Position numbers and translations under genes: made by a program. 64,000 bases of DNA, from assembly GCA_905215805.1 (NCBI GenBank), contig CAJMRL010000002.1, positions 1 through 64,000 on the forward strand, in the 5' to 3' direction. The notes beneath the pieces were generated by a model. That model did not search any database. It saw nothing but the letters and a program-made list of their open reading frames with translations, and was not told the origin of the DNA. The stretch comes from an uncultured bacterium (lineage in GTDB: Bacteria; Bacillota; Clostridia; UBA1381). The first letter of the stretch is position 1. Every line of letters starts with the position of its first letter. Positions 29,815-39,153 of the stretch are shown here, in pieces.

Positions 29815-30777
29815 ATGAATGTATATGATTTTGACGGTACGATATATAATGGTGACAGTACGGCGCATTTTATAAAATATTGTGCTCTGAAATATCCTAA
29901 AACTCTTATATATTTGCCGATAACGGTATGGGCATTTTTTCTGTATATACTTGGGGTTTATTCGAAGACGAGGTTTAAAGAGAAAATGTACGGCTTTTTA
30001 AAGTACGTACCGGAAAATGCTGTGGATGAGTTTTGGAAGCAAAATAAGAAGAACATAAAAAGCTGGTATTATGATCAGCAGCAAAATGATGATATTGTAA
30101 TATCGGCATCTCCGGAATTTTTGATACAGCCTATATGCTCCATGATAGGTATCAAAACAGCTATGGCGTCGGTCGTAGATGTGTATACGGGAAAGTATAC
30201 CGGCAAAAACTGTCATGATATAGAAAAGGTAGACAGGCTGTATAAATGGGATAGGAATGCTAAGGTGAATAAGTTTTATTCCGATTCATACGCTGACACA
30301 CCGCTTGCGGAAATCGCGGAGGAGGCGTACATGGTTAGAGGGAATAAGCTTTATAAATGGAATGAATATGAGATGTCCGGAGCTGAGAAATTCAGAAAGA
30401 TGTTTCTGTCAAGGGAGTTTTTGATGTTCGTAATAGTTGGAGTTATCAATACTCTTTGTAATATGGTTTTGTCTTTGCTGTACAGAATGTTCATACCTGA
30501 TACAACATATGCCTTTATTGCAGGATATATAACTTCAAATATACTCTCATATTTAATGAACAGTGCTGTGACTTTTAAAGAAAGGCTTAGCATTATTAAG
30601 TATATAAAATTCTTTATATCGTATTTGCCTAATTTTATCATTCAGACAGGGATTGTATATCTTTTTGAATGCTTTGTACACGGACCTGATATTATTGCAT
30701 ATGCGCTTGCGGCTGTTATAGGAGTGCCGGTAACATTTGTGTTTATGAAAATATTTGCATTCAGAAAGAAAAAATAA
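29815..30777 (+). CDS. HAD-family phosphatase fused to a GtrA-like membrane domain
   Basis: A 320-residue two-part protein. Residues 1-185 are a HAD-IB type phosphatase: YDFDGTI at 4-10 with nucleophile Asp5, ISASPEFL near 97 (motif II) and FYSDSYADTPL near 153 (motif IV). Residues about 200-320 hold four hydrophobic helices typical of GtrA, a family linked to moving polyprenyl-linked sugars or teichoic acid precursors across the membrane. The fusion suggests a phosphatase acting on a lipid-linked or cell-wall precursor at the membrane; substrate unknown. It starts 17 nt after ispF, an isoprenoid gene, which agrees with a polyprenyl-phosphate role but does not prove it. Confidence 0.85.
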   Translation: MNVYDFDGTIYNGDSTAHFIKYCALKYPKTLIYLPITVWAFFLYILGVYSKTRFKEKMYGFLKYVPENAVDEFWKQNKKNIKSWYYDQQQNDDIVISASPEFLIQPICSMIGIKTAMASVVDVYTGKYTGKNCHDIEKVDRLYKWDRNAKVNKFYSDSYADTPLAEIAEEAYMVRGNKLYKWNEYEMSGAEKFRKMFLSREFLMFVIVGVINTLCNMVLSLLYRMFIPDTTYAFIAGYITSNILSYLMNSAVTFKERLSIIKYIKFFISYLPNFIIQTGIVYLFECFVHGPDIIAYALAAVIGVPVTFVFMKIFAFRKKK

Positions 30778-30816
30778 AAAGAATGTAAAGGCAGCTGCAT
30801 TGTGATACGTCAAATA

Positions 30817-30846
30817 AAAAAGGAACCTTTTTGTAGGTTCCTTTTT
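30817..30846. terminator. Bidirectional terminator between HAD-GtrA gene and ilvC
   Basis: Perfect 12-bp stem (30817-30828 with 30835-30846) with an A-run on the left and a T-run on the right, so it can stop both convergent transcripts. Confidence 0.92.
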
Positions 30847-30859
30847 ATATATTTTGAAA

Positions 30860-31996
<1,137 letters not shown>

Positions 31997-32009
31997 TTAA
32001 AAAGCAGTT

Positions 32010-32513
32010 TTATTTATCAAGCTTAAGCGTATTGGTTCCTCTTTCTATTGCAGTAAGACCTGTGCGTGAAATTTCTTCTATTCCATAAGGACCTACCATA
32101 GAAAGAAAAGCATTAAGCTTATTTTCGCTTCCGCTCATTTCAATTGTGAGCGTATTTTGAGAAATATCGACGATCTTTGCACGGAATATGGACACAATCT
32201 CCATTATTTCTCCCCTTGTCTTTGGGGTGGAGCGAACTTTTACAAGAGCAAGTTCTCTTGAAACACATTCGCCGGCTTTGAGAATTTTGATTTTCAAAAC
32301 CTCCATCATTTTGGAAACCTGTTTTGAAATTTGTTCAATAATATGCTCATCGCCTTCAACTACTATAGTTATACGTGAGATTGTATCATCATGTGTGTTA
32401 CCCACGGACAAGGAGTGAATATTATATCCTCGTCTGGAAAAAAGACCGGCAACGCGCGTAAGTATACCCGGATGATCTTCTACGAGAACGGATAATATAT
32501 ATGTACCTTCCAT
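32010..32513 (-). CDS. ilvN: Acetolactate synthase small (regulatory) subunit
   Basis: A 167-residue regulatory subunit with an N-terminal ACT domain (GTYILSVLVEDHPGILTRVAGLFSRRGYNIHSL split over residues 3-35) that senses valine in known enzymes, and a C-terminal ALS_ss domain. The ATG at 32513 lies directly after the ilvB stop with one base between, and AGGAGG sits 9 nt upstream inside ilvB; longer in-frame starts are therefore rejected. Confidence 0.95.
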   Translation of the reverse strand: MEGTYILSVLVEDHPGILTRVAGLFSRRGYNIHSLSVGNTHDDTISRITIVVEGDEHIIEQISKQVSKMMEVLKIKILKAGECVSRELALVKVRSTPKTRGEIMEIVSIFRAKIVDISQNTLTIEMSGSENKLNAFLSMVGPYGIEEISRTGLTAIERGTNTLKLDK

Positions 32514-32514
32514 A

Positions 32515-34203
32515 TTATTCAGCCTCCTTTTTCGGGAGTTTGTTTTCATTTAGTGATTCACCTGTCGGCTCATTAGGATTAACTGATACAACAAGAAGGA
32601 AAGACTTATCATCTTTCATCATTTCATCAATTGCATCTCCGACCCGGCTGTTTTCACTTACCCGACCGCTTTTTATACCGTAAGCATCAGCTATTTTACA
32701 GAAATCAGGGCTGCCGTCAAGGTTTACTGCCTGATAATTTGCGTTGTATTTAAGATACTGGTGTTCGTGTACCATTCCCAAACGATCGTTTTCAAATATT
32801 ACCATTTTTATCGGTATATCATGCTGACACATAGTTCCAAGCTCCGGAAGATCCATCTGGAAGGAACCATCACCGGCGATAGCGACAACAGGTTTCTTTG
32901 GAGCGTCACCATCCTTAACAGCCTCGGAAGCTCCTATAGCTGCGGGAAGACCGTATCCCATTGTTCCAAAGCCGCCGGAAGTAAGCAGAAGCCTCGGATG
33001 CTTAAAATTGAATTCAGTTGCACACCAAAGCTGATTTTGTCCGACTTCTGTTGTCAAGTATATATCTGAATTTGTTTTTTCTGCTAAAACATCAAGGAAA
33101 TAGCGTGGATTTACAAAACCGTTGTCCTCTGAAGAAGGAACTCTCTTAAATCTTTCGCTAAGCTCATTTACATCCTTTAACCATGCTTCGGAAGCTTTAT
33201 AGCCTTTGAGCATCGGCATAAGCTGTTCAAGAACGTCTTTGATGTCTCCTACAACAGGAATATACGGCTGTATGTTTTTGCCTATTTCCGCTGGGTCTAT
33301 GTCTATATGAATTACTTTATTCGCATTTTCAAGACCCTTTGCATTAGCTACAGTTCTGTCGCCGAGCCTTGATCCCATAGCTATTACGAGATCGGATCGG
33401 TTGAACACCATATTAGCCTTTTTTGCACCGTGCGAGCCTATCATTCCGAAGTAATGAGGATCGCTGCACGGAATATTGCCTATGCCCATCATTGTCGAAA
33501 CGACGGGAATATCAGTATTTTTTATAAATTTCCTAAATTCATCTACGGCATCTGAAATAACTATTCCGCCGCCTGCCAAAACGACTGGCTGCTTTGATTT
33601 CTTTATAGCATCAGCAACCTTTTTTAGCTGAGATTCGTTTGCTTTTCCGGGTATTTTGTATCCTCTGATATTTACCGGAAGGTCCTTTTCGGGATAATCG
33701 TATTCTTTGCTTAAAATGTCCATAGGGAAGTCTATAAGCACAGGACCCGGACGTCCGGTGGAAGCAATATAAAAAGCCTCGTCGATAACACGCTGTATTT
33801 GTGAAACGTCCTTTACGAGATAGCTGTATTTTGTAAACGGAAGAGTTGCGCCTGTAATATCTACTTCCTGAAAAGCATCCTTACCGACAAGGTTTGTTGT
33901 GACCTGTCCCGTAAGTACAACCATAGGGATAGAATCCATATAAGCGGTTGCAATTCCCGTTATAAGATTTGTGGCACCCGGACCTGAGGTTGCAAGGCAT
34001 ACACCCGTGCGTTTTGTAACTCTGCCGTAGCCCGACGCCATATGGGCAGCACCCTGTTCATTTCTGGTGAGAATATGCTTTATGGAAGAATATGATATAC
34101 GGTCTATAAGCGCCGCGTTTGCTGCGCCCGGATAACCGAATATAACTTTAACGCCGTTTTTTTCCATTGTTTTGACAGCCATTTCAGCACCGGTCATTCT
34201 CAA
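32515..34203 (-). CDS. ilvB: Acetolactate synthase large (catalytic) subunit
   Basis: A 562-residue thiamine-diphosphate enzyme that condenses pyruvate units or pyruvate with 2-oxobutyrate. It has the N-terminal pyrimidine-binding domain with the catalytic Glu in RNEQGAAHMA, a central FAD-type domain, and the C-terminal TPP domain with GDGSFQM. The likely start is the TTG at 34203, about 7 nt after GGGGG; the ATG at 34197 would leave 13 nt. A structured leader of about 160 nt and a good promoter precede it. Confidence 0.96.
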   Translation of the reverse strand: MRMTGAEMAVKTMEKNGVKVIFGYPGAANAALIDRISYSSIKHILTRNEQGAAHMASGYGRVTKRTGVCLATSGPGATNLITGIATAYMDSIPMVVLTGQVTTNLVGKDAFQEVDITGATLPFTKYSYLVKDVSQIQRVIDEAFYIASTGRPGPVLIDFPMDILSKEYDYPEKDLPVNIRGYKIPGKANESQLKKVADAIKKSKQPVVLAGGGIVISDAVDEFRKFIKNTDIPVVSTMMGIGNIPCSDPHYFGMIGSHGAKKANMVFNRSDLVIAMGSRLGDRTVANAKGLENANKVIHIDIDPAEIGKNIQPYIPVVGDIKDVLEQLMPMLKGYKASEAWLKDVNELSERFKRVPSSEDNGFVNPRYFLDVLAEKTNSDIYLTTEVGQNQLWCATEFNFKHPRLLLTSGGFGTMGYGLPAAIGASEAVKDGDAPKKPVVAIAGDGSFQMDLPELGTMCQHDIPIKMVIFENDRLGMVHEHQYLKYNANYQAVNLDGSPDFCKIADAYGIKSGRVSENSRVGDAIDEMMKDDKSFLLVVSVNPNEPTGESLNENKLPKKEAE

Positions 34204-34365
34204 AAAAATTCCCCCTTTTCATAAAAATAAGTAGTGTTTGTCGTACGGAAATCTCTTGTAAGATCTCCTCCATCTTTTTGATAAGGATGGTGCTGACGAC
34301 AGCGCGGTTTTGCCTAAGCTGTCGATTAAACACGCTATGATTAAGCATGAATTATATTTTCGTAC
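34204..34365 (-). ncRNA. Structured 5' leader of ilvB, putative cis-regulatory RNA
   Basis: Read on the minus strand, three hairpins can form inside a closing helix. P1 pairs 34333-34328 with 34239-34234 (6 bp). P2 pairs 34324-34318 with 34303-34297 (7 bp, perfect). P3 pairs 34290-34283 with 34276-34270 (one bulge). P4 pairs 34268-34260 with 34255-34247 (9 bp, 4-nt loop, two G-U). The 3' arm of P4 could also pair with the GGGGGAAT ribosome site at 34215-34208. No terminator is visible, so control would be on translation. It lacks the T-box sequence, and I do not recognise the class. An alternative is an unstructured leader-peptide reading frame rich in Leu, Ile and Val. Confidence 0.5.
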
Positions 34366-34371
34366 TATTAT

Positions 34372-34400
34372 ATTTTATCAGTCTTAGACCTGATTGTCAA
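34372..34400 (-). promoter_or_regulatory. Promoter of ilvB-ilvN-ilvC
   Basis: On the minus strand TTGACA (34400-34395), 17 nt, TAAAAT (34377-34372). The spacer contains the imperfect palindrome ATCAG...CTGAT, a possible operator. Confidence 0.8.
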
Positions 34401-34512
34401 CCTTTTTTTTTGTATAATAATATTTTCACGGCAAAATATACAGTAAAATAGGTGATTTTTCGGCGTATTTTTACATAATAACATAAATAATTTATCGGTT
34501 TGATCAGCGCTA

Positions 34513-34541
34513 TTTACAAATGTAAAGAAGCGTGGTATGAT
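34513..34541 (+). promoter_or_regulatory. Promoter of the GH43 gene with palindrome on the -35
   Basis: TTTACA (34513-34518), 17 nt, TATGAT (34536-34541). The -35 is half of a perfect 14-bp palindrome TTTACAAATGTAAA (34513-34526), a likely repressor site. The rest of 34401-34588 is AT-rich and shows nothing else I can name. Confidence 0.65.
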
Positions 34542-34588
34542 ATATGTAGTATAATTATGAAGAATTTAATTTTTAAGGAGAAAGAATA

Positions 34589-35536
34589 ATGGATAAGAAA
34601 TACAGCTATAAAAGCCCTTTAGTGTATCAGAGAGCCGATCCTTGGGTATTATATCATGATGGCTGGTATTATTTTACTGGAAGTATTCCGCAGTATGACT
34701 GTATAGAATTACGACGTGCAAGGACATTGAACGGTCTTATGTGCGCAAATGCCAAAGTTGTATGGCGCAAGCATAAAACGGGGGAGATGGGTTCGCATAT
34801 ATGGGCGCCGGAGCTGCATCGGATAAATGATAAATGGTATATTTATTTTACCGCAGGGGATTCCGAACAGATATGGGATATACGTCCGTATTTATTGGAA
34901 TGCTCGGGGAATGATCCTATGTCGGACGATTGGACTGAGCGTGGAAGGATTATACTTCCGGAAGAAAGCTTTTCGCTTGATATGACCACATTTGTTCATA
35001 AGGGAGTGCAGTATTGTGCATGGGCGCAAAAAGGCAGGGAATATGACGGGGCATCGGTAATATATCTTTCAAGGATGAAAGATCCGCATACTTTGGATGG
35101 AGAGCCGATACTGCTCACAGCTCCGGAATATGATTGGGAATGTCAGGGATTTAAGGTAAACGAGGGTCCGGCGGCGCTTATCAGGAACGGAAAAGTTATT
35201 ATTACATACTCAGCATCTGATACCGGCTGGCGTTACTGCATGGGTATGGTATGGGCAGATGAGAATGCAAATTTGCTTGACAAAGCAAGCTGGCATAAAT
35301 CAAGCAAGCCTGTATTTAAAACAAGTGTGGAAAACGGTCAGTATGGTCCCGGACATAATTGCTTCACGGTTGACGGAGAAAGAGATGTAATGATATACCA
35401 CAGCAGAAATTATAAGGAAATAAACGGTGATCCTCTTGATGATCCCAACAGACATGCAAGAGCAAAGGTATTTGAATATGACGAGAACGGACTTCCCGTG
35501 TTTGGAGAGCCGGTTGCTGATACTGAGACAGAATAG
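34589..35536 (+). CDS. Glycoside hydrolase family 43 enzyme
   Basis: A 315-residue five-bladed beta-propeller hydrolase without signal peptide, so cytoplasmic. The three acidic residues of the family are visible: base Asp17 in RADPWV, modulator Asp131 in SLDMTTF, acid Glu192 in NEGPAAL. GSHIWAPELH (68-77) is typical. The sequence is closest to the subgroup annotated as alpha-L-arabinofuranosidases or exo-acting arabinan enzymes, which would remove arabinose from pectin side chains; beta-xylosidase activity is possible. AAGGAG precedes the start. Confidence 0.88.
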   Translation: MDKKYSYKSPLVYQRADPWVLYHDGWYYFTGSIPQYDCIELRRARTLNGLMCANAKVVWRKHKTGEMGSHIWAPELHRINDKWYIYFTAGDSEQIWDIRPYLLECSGNDPMSDDWTERGRIILPEESFSLDMTTFVHKGVQYCAWAQKGREYDGASVIYLSRMKDPHTLDGEPILLTAPEYDWECQGFKVNEGPAALIRNGKVIITYSASDTGWRYCMGMVWADENANLLDKASWHKSSKPVFKTSVENGQYGPGHNCFTVDGERDVMIYHSRNYKEINGDPLDDPNRHARAKVFEYDENGLPVFGEPVADTETE

Positions 35537-35559
35537 AATTATTACAGAATAGAATTATT
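35528..35559 (+). repeat. 16-bp perfect tandem duplication at the GH43 stop codon
   Basis: The unit ACAGAATAGAATTATT occurs at 35528-35543 and again at 35544-35559. The first copy carries the TAG stop of the GH43 gene, the second lies just before the next gene. Confidence 0.9.
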
Positions 35560-35577
35560 GATTATGGAAATTTAGAA

Positions 35578-36930
35578 ATGACGGAAAAGAATAAAGTATA
35601 TGAAATTGAAATAACTGCTATATCTTCGGACGGAAACGGTATAGGAAGATTGGACGGTATGGCAGTGTTTGTGCCTTATACGGCTGTAGGCGATATTGTA
35701 AGAGCAAGAATAGTAAAGCTGAAAAAGAGCTATGCCGCAGCATATGCCGAAGAAATTATAAAACCGTCTAAATACCGAAAAGAGGCGGAATGCTCGGTGT
35801 ATGAACGTTGCGGAGGATGCAGATTGATGCACATGGAATATGAGGCTCAGCTTGAAGCAAAGCGTAATTCTATAGAAAGTGCTCTGGAGCGCATAGGGGG
35901 ATTTAAGGGGTTCAGGCTTGAAAAAATGAACGGTATGGAAGATCCGTTTCATTACCGCAATAAAGCGGTTTTTCATGTGAGCGGACAGGGAAATAATACT
36001 GTATGTGGATTTTATGCCGCAAAGAGTCATGAAAACATTCCTGCACAGGACTGTGTTATATGCTCAGAGATTAATCCTAAAATTATAGATGCGGTCAGAG
36101 AATATATAAAAAAATATAACTTGGACGCCAAAAGCAAAGGAAATGGCGGCATAGAGCAGATTTTTACAAGAACAGCCTTCAATACCGGAGAAACAATGGT
36201 TGTTATTTCTATAGGAAAAGCGGGAGTTCCTGATAAAGAAGAGCTTGTGGATATGATCAGAAATGCAGAAAATAGTGTTTTGTCTGTTATACTTGATAAT
36301 GGAAAAGAGAGAACCGTTTTCGGAAGCAATGTAATAACAGATTATATAGGCGGTATAAAGTTTGAAATATCGGCAGACAGTTTTTTTCAGGTGAATCCGG
36401 TAATGACGCAGAGATTGTATAAAACGGCTATTGAATATGTAGCGGTAGACCGTGATACGAGTATAATGGACATATATTGCGGAATAGGAACGATTTCTCT
36501 GTGCGCGGCGAAAAAGGCTAAGCGGGTCATCGGCATTGAAGCTGTTGGGCAGGCTGTGGAGGATGCAAGAAAAAATGCACTTGCAAACGGAATCTGTAAT
36601 GCAGAGTTTTACGCGGGAAGAGCGGAGGATATTGTTCCTGAATTGATAAAAAGCGGCGAAAGACCGGATGTAGTTATCCTTGACCCTCCCAGAAAGGGCA
36701 GCGATAAGGCTACGCTTGATGCTATAGTTGAGGCTGCGCCGGAAAGAGTAGTGTATGTTTCATGTGATCCGGCTACTTTGGCGAGGGATATGAAGTATCT
36801 GCGCAAAAACGGATATGTTCCGAAAAAAGCGCAGGGATTTGATATGTTTCCGCATACGGTGCATGTGGAGACGGTAGTGTTGCTGGTGAAAAAGTATATT
36901 AACGAAGAAATATTGAAAGGGGAAGAATGA
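35578..36930 (+). CDS. rlmD: 23S rRNA (uracil-C5) methyltransferase, RlmD/RlmCD type
   Basis: A 450-residue TrmA/RumA-family enzyme that makes 5-methyluridine in 23S rRNA using S-adenosylmethionine. An N-terminal TRAM domain (about 3-60) is followed by the Fe-S cysteines (CSVYERCGGC near 72-81 and a later Cys), the SAM site IMDIYCGIGTISL, the DPPRKG motif and the nucleophile Cys in VSCDPATLARD. One such enzyme (RlmCD) may serve two uridines in Firmicutes. The ribosome site is weak. It directly precedes the GmrSD-like gene with one base between. Confidence 0.93.
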   Translation: MTEKNKVYEIEITAISSDGNGIGRLDGMAVFVPYTAVGDIVRARIVKLKKSYAAAYAEEIIKPSKYRKEAECSVYERCGGCRLMHMEYEAQLEAKRNSIESALERIGGFKGFRLEKMNGMEDPFHYRNKAVFHVSGQGNNTVCGFYAAKSHENIPAQDCVICSEINPKIIDAVREYIKKYNLDAKSKGNGGIEQIFTRTAFNTGETMVVISIGKAGVPDKEELVDMIRNAENSVLSVILDNGKERTVFGSNVITDYIGGIKFEISADSFFQVNPVMTQRLYKTAIEYVAVDRDTSIMDIYCGIGTISLCAAKKAKRVIGIEAVGQAVEDARKNALANGICNAEFYAGRAEDIVPELIKSGERPDVVILDPPRKGSDKATLDAIVEAAPERVVYVSCDPATLARDMKYLRKNGYVPKKAQGFDMFPHTVHVETVVLLVKKYINEEILKGEE

Positions 36931-36931
36931 T

Positions 36932-38683
36932 ATGGGCAGTGGTTTCCAGAATCCTATAACTATAAAAGAAGCAGTTGATAAAATACACAGCAGGCAATAT
37001 CTTTTACCTGCAATACAGAGAAAATTCACATGGACGAGTAATCAGATTGAAATGCTGTTTGATAGTATTCTTAGGGGCTATCCTATTAATTCGTTCATGC
37101 TTTGGAAAATTTCAGCGAGTGAGATAAAGAGCGGATATAAATTTTATGAATTCATAACCGAATATAGGGAGTTTTTTGCGGAGAATAATAAAGATATTGA
37201 TACAAAAGCTGTTCCTGATTTTGAAGCAGTGATTGATGGACAGCAGCGCCTCACAAGCTTATATATTGGGCTTAGAGGCAGTTATGCATATAAAATGCCG
37301 CGTAAGTGGTGGAAAAATACAGAGGAATGCCTTCCGACGCGGAAGCTTTACCTTAATCTGGAGCAGCCTGTCAAGCAGCAGTATGATAATCAGAAGGAAT
37401 ATGATTTCAGATTTTTAAGCTTGTCTGATTTAGAAAAAATTAGTGAGAGCGGTAAAGAATATGCATGGTTTGAGGTCGGTAAAATCTTAGATATGGATAG
37501 TATAAAAAAAGTAAGCAGGTATCTTGATAACAATAATCTTAAAGACAATAATTATGCCTATGATACACTGTATGCGCTTTATGAGGCAATTCATATTAAA
37601 CCTATGATTAATTATTATCTGCAGGAAGAGCAGGAGCCGGATAAAGTGCTGGATATTTTCATAAGAACAAACAGCGGAGGAACACCCTTATCCTTCTCAG
37701 ACCTTCTTATGTCCATCGCATCAGCCAACTGGAAAAACATTGATGCACGCAAAGAGATTGATCAGTTAGTAAATGAAGTTTATAATATAGGAAGACCGGG
37801 ATTCTTGATCGATAAGGATTTTGTTTTGAAAACTTGTTTGGTTTTATTCGCTGATAACATCTCATTCAAACTTAAAAATTTCACATATGATAATGTTCAA
37901 GTGTTTGAAAAAAATTGGACTAAGGTAAAGAAAAGTATTGTTGCGGCATTTACTTTGTTTGAGAAATTAGGTTTCAATAATAAGACTTTCAGAGCCAAAA
38001 ATGCGGCTATACCGGTGATTTATTATATTTATTATCACGATTTGGCATATGATATCGTAAAACCTACATATGATGAAGAGGACAAACAGAATATTGCCCG
38101 TTGGCTGAATTTGACGTTTATAAAATCGATTTTTGGCGGTCAGACAGACAGTGTACTTGTTTTAATGAGAAAGGTCTTGAAAGAGACAGAAAATAAGCTG
38201 TTTCCGGAGCAGGAATTGATGGATGCGTTTAAAAATAATCCTGCAAGAAATTACAGTTTTGATGAAGATTTTATTGATGGTATTTTGGAATCACAAAAGG
38301 ACAGCAATGAAGCATTCTATATTCTGCATTTATTGTATCCAAATCTTGATTATTTTAATCAGGGTTTTCATCAAGACCACTTGCATCCTGCAAGCGTTTT
38401 TCAAAATGATGAAAAATTTGCCGCAAGCATTCCGGAAGAGGATAGAGAGTTTGCGAGAGATCCCAAAAACTGGAATGGAATTGCTAATTTACAATTTTTA
38501 AATGGATATCTCAATAAATCCAAAAAGGACACCCCCTTGGATGAATGGGTGGAAAAATGTAAAATACCAAGAGAATCGCTCTATGTAAGCGATACAACAA
38601 GCCTGAAAATATCCGATTTCAAAGAATTTATAACAGACAGAAAATGTAAAATAAAAGAACATTTAAAAAACATCATTGGATAA
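36932..38683 (+). CDS. GmrSD-like type IV restriction nuclease (DUF262 + HNH-type DUF1524)
   Basis: A 583-residue single-chain protein. The N-terminal DUF262/GmrS domain has IQRKFTW (28-34), DGQQR (102-106) and RTNSGGTPLSFSDLL. The C-terminal DUF1524/GmrD domain carries the HNH-like motif HQDHLHP (480-486) with downstream NWNGIANLQFLNGYLNKSKK. Known relatives (GmrSD, BrxU) cut phage DNA with modified bases, driven by nucleotides. It is therefore a predicted anti-phage gene, standing alone between housekeeping genes without a methylase. AGGGGAAG lies before the ATG, one base after rlmD. Confidence 0.87.
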   Translation: MGSGFQNPITIKEAVDKIHSRQYLLPAIQRKFTWTSNQIEMLFDSILRGYPINSFMLWKISASEIKSGYKFYEFITEYREFFAENNKDIDTKAVPDFEAVIDGQQRLTSLYIGLRGSYAYKMPRKWWKNTEECLPTRKLYLNLEQPVKQQYDNQKEYDFRFLSLSDLEKISESGKEYAWFEVGKILDMDSIKKVSRYLDNNNLKDNNYAYDTLYALYEAIHIKPMINYYLQEEQEPDKVLDIFIRTNSGGTPLSFSDLLMSIASANWKNIDARKEIDQLVNEVYNIGRPGFLIDKDFVLKTCLVLFADNISFKLKNFTYDNVQVFEKNWTKVKKSIVAAFTLFEKLGFNNKTFRAKNAAIPVIYYIYYHDLAYDIVKPTYDEEDKQNIARWLNLTFIKSIFGGQTDSVLVLMRKVLKETENKLFPEQELMDAFKNNPARNYSFDEDFIDGILESQKDSNEAFYILHLLYPNLDYFNQGFHQDHLHPASVFQNDEKFAASIPEEDREFARDPKNWNGIANLQFLNGYLNKSKKDTPLDEWVEKCKIPRESLYVSDTTSLKISDFKEFITDRKCKIKEHLKNIIG

Positions 38684-38710
38684 TTCCAAATTAATAGAGG
38701 TCGGCAAGAA

Positions 38711-39025
38711 ATGAAAAAAATAAAAATTACGGCAATACGAAAGGCATGCTATGATGATCTGATAGAAAAATATGAAAATCCGATAACGAATGCCTGCGAT
38801 GTGGAAGAAGGGCAGATATTCATAGCCAATGGCTGGCAGCGTCCGGATGGTTTATGCGAAAGCGCATGGGAGAGTATGTCCGCTTTTGTAATGACGCTTG
38901 CTCACGGCGGAGAGGATTTGTATAACGGATGGATGAAGAATAAGAAGTCGGCAATGATTTCGTGCAATGACGGATTCCGTCCGGTAAGCTTTTTACTCGA
39001 AGCATTGGATGAGGAAGCGGAATAA
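38711..39025 (+). CDS. TIGR04076 family protein
   Basis: A 104-residue protein matching what I recall of the TIGR04076 family: conserved Cys and Asp/Leu-Ile near the N-terminus (KACYDDLIEKY), EEGQIFIANG, a Cys-Trp patch (LCESAWESM), and the C-terminal CNDGFRPVSF. The function is unknown. Conserved cysteines hint at metal or redox chemistry. It follows the GmrSD-like gene by 27 nt and may share its transcript. Confidence 0.7.
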   Translation: MKKIKITAIRKACYDDLIEKYENPITNACDVEEGQIFIANGWQRPDGLCESAWESMSAFVMTLAHGGEDLYNGWMKNKKSAMISCNDGFRPVSFLLEALDEEAE

Positions 39026-39065
39026 AAATATTTGATTTCTGTAATTCTCAGTGTTTTTAATTTAC

Positions 39066-39093
39066 TTGACTGAATATATTATTGTATGATAAT
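39066..39093 (+). promoter_or_regulatory. Probable promoter of the DedA gene
   Basis: TTGACT (39066-39071), 16 nt, GATAAT (39088-39093), about 60 nt before the start codon. Confidence 0.6.
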
Positions 39094-39153
39094 ATATTGT
39101 AAATGTTTTGAACAAATTAAGTATATTAAATTTTATGATTAAGGAGAACTTTT

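Noticed and set aside
34204..34365. T-box leader for ilvB
   Set aside because: The TGGNACC core and a terminator are absent, unlike the clear T-box before ileS.
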